64,000 bases of DNA from Anaerozeibacter sp031551775 (GTDB lineage Bacteria > Bacillota > Clostridia > Christensenellales > Aristaeellaceae): positions 1-64,000 of the forward strand of contig JAVBND010000079.1 in NCBI GenBank assembly GCA_031551775.1, given 5' to 3'. Under the pieces are notes generated by a model. It made no database searches, had not been told where the DNA came from, and saw nothing but the letters and a program-made list of their open reading frames with translations. The position numbers were made by a program, and so were the translations under genes. This document shows positions 59,724 to 64,000 of this stretch, piece by piece. How positions within the stretch are numbered: the first letter of the stretch is position 1; the number at the start of each line of letters is the position of its first letter.

Positions 59724-59752
59724 TTGACAAAGCTGCTTTGTCAATTTATAAT
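59724..59752 (+). promoter_or_regulatory. Perfect-consensus promoter with an embedded palindrome
   Basis: TTGACA (59724-59729) and TATAAT (59747-59752) with a 17-base spacer, both boxes identical to the sigma-A consensus. The -35 box and most of the spacer form a perfect palindrome: arms TTGACAAAG (59724-59732) and CTTTGTCAA (59736-59744) around 3 bases. A protein bound there would block RNA polymerase, so repression is likely. Confidence 0.9.
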
Positions 59753-59796
59753 ATTATCGTCAGAAATGAAAGACGATATGTGAAGGAGTGTGCTGG

Positions 59797-60771
59797 GTGA
59801 AGTGGACGATGATGGTGATCACAGCCCTGCTTTGCCTGTTTTGTTCTGGCTGCGCAAAAGATACGATGGATTCGGTCCCGCAGACGCCTACCAATTCTAT
59901 ATTGTTGGGTTTCGCCCAATTGGGTTCTGAGAGCGCCTGGCGCGTGGGGAACAGCCAGTCGATCATCGATGCGGCGGAGCGCGCGGGTGTGCAGCTCATG
60001 TTTGAAAATGCCGAGCAAAAACAGGAAAAACAGATAAAAGCCATTCGCTCCTTCATCGCCTATCAAGTGGATGTGATCGCGTTTGCGCCAATCGTGGAAG
60101 ACGGTTGGGACAATGTGCTGCGCGAGGCGCGCGAAGCGGGCATTCCGGTGCTCATCTCCGACCGCATGGTTAAGACGGAAGAGGACGGCCTGTTCGCAGG
60201 CTTCATCGGCTCCGATTTTTACGAAGAAGGCGTCAGGGCGGCCGAGTTTTTGCTGAAAAAATGTGCCGGTTTTGACAAAGTCAACATCGTCGAAATCTCG
60301 GGCACCATCGATTCAACGCCCATGCGCCAACGCGCGCTGGGTTTTCGCGAGACGCTTGAAAGGGATGCGCGGTTTGAAATTGTCGGCTCGCTTTCAGGCG
60401 ACTTTTTGCGCTCCAAGGGCAAGGAATGTATGGAGCGCTTGCTTCAGGAAACCGGCGCGATCGACGTGCTCTTTTCTCACAACGACGGCATGACGCTGGG
60501 CGCGCTTGAGGCCATTGAAGAAAAAGGGCTGGCGCCGGGACGCGACATCATCATTGTCACCGTTGACGGGGAACAGGCGGCGGTTGATTGCTTGCGCGAA
60601 GGCAAGATCAACTGCGTGGTGGAGTGCACGCCCATGATCGGCGACACGGTCATGGAACTGGCGGCGCGCCTGGCTTCGGGTGATGAAATACCGCGCTATA
60701 CGTACTCGCAAGAGCGCGTATTCAGTGAGTTTGACGAGGATCTTTTTGCCTTGCCGAAAAGGGGATACTGA
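59797..60771 (+). CDS. Lipoprotein sugar-binding protein linked to a two-component system
   Basis: A 324-residue ribose-binding-like protein. The signal peptide ends in LFCSGC, a lipobox with Cys for lipid anchoring (about residue 19). Features: LLGFAQLGSESAWRVGNSQS, DVIAFAPIVEDGWDNVLREA, VDVLFSHNDGMTLGALEAIE-like hinge and IIIVTVDGEQAAVDC. The start is GTG at 59797 with AAGGAG 8 bases upstream. No permease or ATPase follows directly; instead a kinase and response regulator do, so it probably presents sugar to the kinase (as YesN/YesM-linked binding proteins do). It shares its stop TGA with the kinase start. Confidence 0.9.
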   Translation: MKWTMMVITALLCLFCSGCAKDTMDSVPQTPTNSILLGFAQLGSESAWRVGNSQSIIDAAERAGVQLMFENAEQKQEKQIKAIRSFIAYQVDVIAFAPIVEDGWDNVLREAREAGIPVLISDRMVKTEEDGLFAGFIGSDFYEEGVRAAEFLLKKCAGFDKVNIVEISGTIDSTPMRQRALGFRETLERDARFEIVGSLSGDFLRSKGKECMERLLQETGAIDVLFSHNDGMTLGALEAIEEKGLAPGRDIIIVTVDGEQAAVDCLREGKINCVVECTPMIGDTVMELAARLASGDEIPRYTYSQERVFSEFDEDLFALPKRGY

Positions 60772-62213
60772 TGATGGCTGCTCATGTGGACCGGTTGCTC
60801 AAAAAGCTGGGCACGGGATCTAGCATCCGGTCGCGCTTGCGGTTTTCCTTTATTGTGCTGATGGCGTTGCTCATCCTGCCGGCTCTGGTCAGCGTTGTCA
60901 TGATGACCCAGTACGCGCAAAGATATCACGCGCTCATTCAGCAGGTGGAGCGCGTGGCGGCGCTCAAGCCGCTGGTTCAGTCTACGATCCCGGGCGAGCT
61001 TTGGGAAGTGGTGGCCGGGAACAAAGCGTTTGACGAAGGGGCGCAATACAAGGCAGTTGCCCAGGTCAACCGGGAATTGGAATCGCTCATGGACTGGGCG
61101 CAAGGGAGCTTCAAGGAACTCAATGTCGCGCGGCGCACGATGGATACGCTGAGCGACTATATCGATGCGATGCGCGAGCAATATGCCCAGGGTTTACCCG
61201 TAGCCGCACAGGAAGAGACGCTTGAGGAGATCAGAAGCGTAGCGGCGCTGATCGGCGACATGCTGGAAAAATACGTCGATGTCGAGATTACTGCGGCGGG
61301 GGAGACCAGCAACCAACTTCAACGCATGCTGGAAGGGGTTTTGGCGCTCATTTGCCTGCTTGTCGCAGTGACATTCATCTTTTCAATAATAGCCCAGCGT
61401 TCTCTTGCGCGTGCCATCCAGGAGCCGATCGGTGAGCTGGAAAAATTCGCGTTTGCGATTGCGGGCGGTGATTTTGACGCGCGCGCGCCGCAGACTCCGG
61501 TGGGCGAATTGCAAGCGCTGACCTCAAGCTTCAATACCATGGGCATGAAGCTTGAAAAATTGATCGCTGAGAACAGGAGCGAGCAGGAAAACCTGAAGAA
61601 AAGCGAGTTGCGCGCGCTGCAGGCGCAGATCGCGCCGCATTTTCTCTACAACACGCTCGACGCCATCGTGTGGCTGGCTGAGGCGGACCGCTCGGACGAG
61701 GTGATCCACATCACGCGCGCGCTTTCGGATTTCTTTCGAATTTCGCTCAGCCAGGGCAAGGACTGGATTGAGTTGGGCGAGGAGGTCAAGCACTTGACCG
61801 GATACTTGACGATCCAGAAGGTGCGCTACCGCGATATCCTGGATTACGACATTGACATTCCGGAGAAACTCTACGGCGTCGTGGTGCTCAAGCTTCTCCT
61901 GCAACCGCTGGTGGAAAACGCCATATACCACGGCATAAAGCATCGGCGCGGACGCGGAATGGTAACGGTCAGAGGCGCGGAACAAGACGATCTGCTTACC
62001 TTGTCGGTGAGGGACAATGGCGTGGGTATGTGTGATGAAAGGCTGAAAGAGGTTCGCTTGGGGCTCTTGGGCACGGATGAGCAAACGCCGGGGTACGGGC
62101 TGTTCAATGTAAACCAACGCATCAAACTTTACTATAACCAGCCCAAGGGCATTGAGATCGACAGCGATGAGAACGGCACGGTGGTTTCGCTATCGGTTCC
62201 GCTAAGGAGATAA
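60771..62213 (+). CDS. Sensor histidine kinase, YesM type, with external domain
   Basis: A 480-residue membrane kinase. TM1 about 24-44, an external helical domain of about 140 residues, TM2 about 188-208, a HAMP linker (about 210-262), H290 in LQAQIAPHFLYNTLDAIV, and an ATP-binding domain with LQPLVENAIYHGIKHRRGRG and DNGVGM. This is the complete layout that the two reduced kinases at 2278 and 56346 lack. ATG at 60771 overlaps the binding-protein stop by one base. The external domain probably contacts the lipoprotein binding protein. Confidence 0.93.
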   Translation: MMAAHVDRLLKKLGTGSSIRSRLRFSFIVLMALLILPALVSVVMMTQYAQRYHALIQQVERVAALKPLVQSTIPGELWEVVAGNKAFDEGAQYKAVAQVNRELESLMDWAQGSFKELNVARRTMDTLSDYIDAMREQYAQGLPVAAQEETLEEIRSVAALIGDMLEKYVDVEITAAGETSNQLQRMLEGVLALICLLVAVTFIFSIIAQRSLARAIQEPIGELEKFAFAIAGGDFDARAPQTPVGELQALTSSFNTMGMKLEKLIAENRSEQENLKKSELRALQAQIAPHFLYNTLDAIVWLAEADRSDEVIHITRALSDFFRISLSQGKDWIELGEEVKHLTGYLTIQKVRYRDILDYDIDIPEKLYGVVVLKLLLQPLVENAIYHGIKHRRGRGMVTVRGAEQDDLLTLSVRDNGVGMCDERLKEVRLGLLGTDEQTPGYGLFNVNQRIKLYYNQPKGIEIDSDENGTVVSLSVPLRR

Positions 62214-62216
62214 AGC

Positions 62217-63815
62217 ATGTACAAAGTTTTTTTGGTTGACGATGAGATCGTGGTGCGCGAGGGCATCCGTTCAAATTTTCCTTGGGACGACACCGAGTTC
62301 GTCTTGGCCGGCGAAGCGCCAGACGGTGAAATTGCGCTTTCAATGATTCAGGACATCAAGCCCGACATATTGATCACCGACATCCGCATGCCGTTCATGG
62401 ATGGGCTGAAGCTCTGCCGTTCGGTCACGCGGACCATGCCCTGGATCTATGTGATCATTTTAAGCGGATATGATGATTTTGCCTACGCCCGCGAAGCCAT
62501 TTCCCTCGGCGTCAAGGAATACCTGCTCAAGCCCGTGAGCGGGCAGGAGTTGCTGACGGTGCTGATGAGAATCGCCGCGCGCATTGAGGAAGACAAGCGG
62601 CAGAAGGCCAACCTGCACGCGTTTGGCGAGCAATTCGCGTCGAGTTCAGGTTTTCTCAAGGAAAAACTGATGCTGGACTTGCTCGGCGGGCTTTCGGCGC
62701 ATACGGCGCTGAATCGGGCTCAAGCGCTAGAGGTGAACCTTGTGTCGGGCGGCTACCGCGTCATGCTGCTCAAGAGCGCGCAGACCATCGAGAGCCGGGA
62801 CGAGTTTTATGAGGTTAAGAGCGTGTTGCGTCGCTTGACGGACGGCAGCGGCGGCACGGCGCATCTGTGCGAAATATCCGGAGTATTCGCGCTGCTGGTG
62901 CTCGGCGACAACGACGCGGACCTCGAGGAGCGGGCTTATGGGTTGGCGCAAGCGGCGCAATACGACGTCGAGCGCAACACGGGCGTCAGGCTCATGGTGG
63001 GTATAGGCGCAAGCGTTGATGCGCTGGAAAAGATACCCGAATCGCTCAAGGATGCGCGCGCGGTGCTCGTCAAAATGGAAAGGCCCAGCGCAAAAGCGCA
63101 GTCGGGCAGGATCATGAGCATAGAGGATGTGGCGCCGGACGACGGGTTTGCGTTGCTTGACCTTGACGTAGTTCCGATTGCCGAGCAGCTTAAGCACGCG
63201 GCACTGCAGGACGTGGAGACAGTGCTCAAGCACTATGTCACCTCTTTGGGCGAAGGCGCGGCACAGTCGATGATGCTCGCAAACTATATGTTTGTAGACA
63301 TATTGCTTGCGGCGTCACGGATGATCAAGGACAGCGGAGGCGCTGCGCAGGAAGTGATTCCGGCGGCGTTTCGCGCGCAATCAGACGCGCGCGCGAGTAT
63401 ATCGGTGGATGAAGTGTTGCCCATGGCGCGAGATATGCTTGAGCGTGCGATTGAATTTAGAGATTCGCAGGGTTCGGCGCGTTACGGCAGCGTAATCCGC
63501 AAGGCAAAAGCGTACATAGCGCAGAAGTATGGCGATTCAAATCTGACGTTGCACGATGTGGCCAGTCACGTCGCGCTTTCAAACAATCACTTTTGCACGG
63601 TTTTCTCGCAGGAAATGGGCGTGACGTTCACGGAGTACCTGACAGCCGCGCGCATCGCGCGCGCGAAAGAACTTTTGTTGACGACGTCTATGCGCACCTC
63701 CGATGTTGCCTACGCGGTGGGCTATAACGACCCGCATTACTTTAGCTACCTCTTCAAGAAGAACACCGGGATGTCCCCGCGCGATTACCGGAAGGACGAA
63801 AAGGCGGGCGGATGA
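62217..63815 (+). CDS. Response regulator, YesN type (REC + AraC HTH), third system
   Basis: A 532-residue response regulator with D8 D9, phosphoacceptor D55 (ILITDIRMP), and C-terminal AraC helices (LTLHDVASHVALSNNHFCTVF; RTSDVAYAVGYNDPHYFSYLF). ATG at 62217 has AAGGAG 7 bases upstream, three bases after the kinase stop. It probably activates the gene that begins at 63892, whose upstream region carries two palindromes. Confidence 0.94.
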   Translation: MYKVFLVDDEIVVREGIRSNFPWDDTEFVLAGEAPDGEIALSMIQDIKPDILITDIRMPFMDGLKLCRSVTRTMPWIYVIILSGYDDFAYAREAISLGVKEYLLKPVSGQELLTVLMRIAARIEEDKRQKANLHAFGEQFASSSGFLKEKLMLDLLGGLSAHTALNRAQALEVNLVSGGYRVMLLKSAQTIESRDEFYEVKSVLRRLTDGSGGTAHLCEISGVFALLVLGDNDADLEERAYGLAQAAQYDVERNTGVRLMVGIGASVDALEKIPESLKDARAVLVKMERPSAKAQSGRIMSIEDVAPDDGFALLDLDVVPIAEQLKHAALQDVETVLKHYVTSLGEGAAQSMMLANYMFVDILLAASRMIKDSGGAAQEVIPAAFRAQSDARASISVDEVLPMARDMLERAIEFRDSQGSARYGSVIRKAKAYIAQKYGDSNLTLHDVASHVALSNNHFCTVFSQEMGVTFTEYLTAARIARAKELLLTTSMRTSDVAYAVGYNDPHYFSYLFKKNTGMSPRDYRKDEKAGG

Positions 63816-63831
63816 AGCAGCTTGGGTAAGC

Positions 63832-63873
63832 GCTGATTAAATCAGCCTCTAGATGTGGCATAATGACCACATC
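63832..63873. promoter_or_regulatory. Two palindromes and a -10 box before the last gene
   Basis: GCTGATT/AATCAGC with a one-base centre (63832-63846) and GATGTGG/CCACATC with an 8-base spacer (63852-63873). CATAAT, a possible -10 box, lies inside the second. No -35 consensus is seen, which fits an activator-dependent promoter, perhaps for the response regulator just upstream. Confidence 0.45.
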
Positions 63874-63891
63874 AACAAGGGGAGAAACAGA

Positions 63892-64000
63892 GTGGTGAAG
63901 CAGCCCCCACTTCTATCACGCCAAATTCCCGGAGGCCAGACGCCCAAGCCCAACGAGAACAACAATTGGGGAAGCGCCAGCATCTTCCAGATGCTACAGA
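63892..64000 (+). CDS. Start of an unidentified gene, cut by the window end
   Basis: An open frame from GTG at 63892 (or 63895) to the end of the window, 36 codons. The product starts MVKQPPLLSRQIPGGQTPKP and then NWGSASIFQML. GGGGAG at 63879-63884 gives a good ribosome-binding site. Too short to assign; the position after a sugar-responsive two-component system suggests a transporter component, but this is only a guess. Confidence 0.6.
   Translation, partial: MVKQPPLLSRQIPGGQTPKPNENNNWGSASIFQMLQ

Noticed and set aside
1..64000. tRNA or rRNA genes and insertion sequences
   Set aside because: I saw no cloverleaf other than the tRNA-like part of tmRNA, no rRNA sequence, and no transposase or integrase frame.

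Overview
The window reads as chromosome of an anaerobic, carbohydrate-using Firmicute, most likely an uncultured member of the Clostridia with a GC-rich genome. The main reasons are the gene sets: a trimeric electron-bifurcating [FeFe] hydrogenase, three YesM/YesN-type two-component systems, CUT2-type sugar importers, a yloU-fakA-recG block, a zinc-ribbon L28, and a tmRNA tag ending in LAAA. I cannot name the genus. Several exported proteins (two sugar-binding proteins, two flavin reductases) have signal peptides without a lipobox, which is unusual for a cell with a single membrane. All gene calls come from reading the sequence; no database search was run.

Layout. 1-5500 (+): sulfatase tail, response regulator, histidine kinase, a degenerate double ABC ATPase, and a TauE/SafE exporter. 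5725-8979 (+): secreted FMN/FAD reductase and an AraC regulator. 8997-17492 (-): recG, fakA-like kinase, Asp23 protein, ugd, rpmB, uxuB, uxuA. 17721-20442 (+): cupin, NimA-like flavoprotein, second secreted FMN/FAD reductase. 20443-20841: an array of stem-loops between two 28-bp direct repeats. 20842-31457 (+): a LacI-controlled catabolic operon (two creatinase-like M24 proteins, a URO-D family protein, a full CUT2 importer, a phosphotriesterase-family hydrolase). 31503-41918: NUDIX hydrolase, tandem class II aldolase, heterodimeric ABC exporter, MacAB-like export system. 42063-49915 (-): ribulokinase, hydrogenase HydABC plus a small ferredoxin, LysR, HD-domain protein. 50257-58722 (-): response regulator, soluble histidine kinase, second degenerate ABC ATPase, then binding protein, ATPase, permease and esterase. 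58804-59651 (-): ssrA and smpB. 59797-64000 (+): lipoprotein binding protein, histidine kinase, response regulator, and the start of a further gene.

The most unusual content is a three-gene unit that occurs twice: AraC-type response regulator, YesM-type histidine kinase with no recognisable sensory domain, and a double-NBD protein of the RbsA/MglA shape whose ATPase motifs are destroyed in both halves. Gene order is identical in both loci, and in both the kinase stop and the pseudo-ATPase start share ATGA. One kinase has two membrane helices with almost no external loop; the other has none. I infer that the pseudo-ATPase supplies or relays the signal, perhaps by docking on a CUT2 permease. 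The second unit lies directly upstream of a complete CUT2 importer. A third two-component system in the window (59797-63815) is conventional, with a lipoprotein binding protein and a kinase that has a large external domain, so it is a useful contrast.

Metabolism suggested: uptake and breakdown of plant or host glycans (sulfatase, glucuronate enzymes UxuA/UxuB, ribulokinase, aldolase), hydrogen metabolism linked to NADH and ferredoxin, and use of external electron acceptors by flavinylated reductases.
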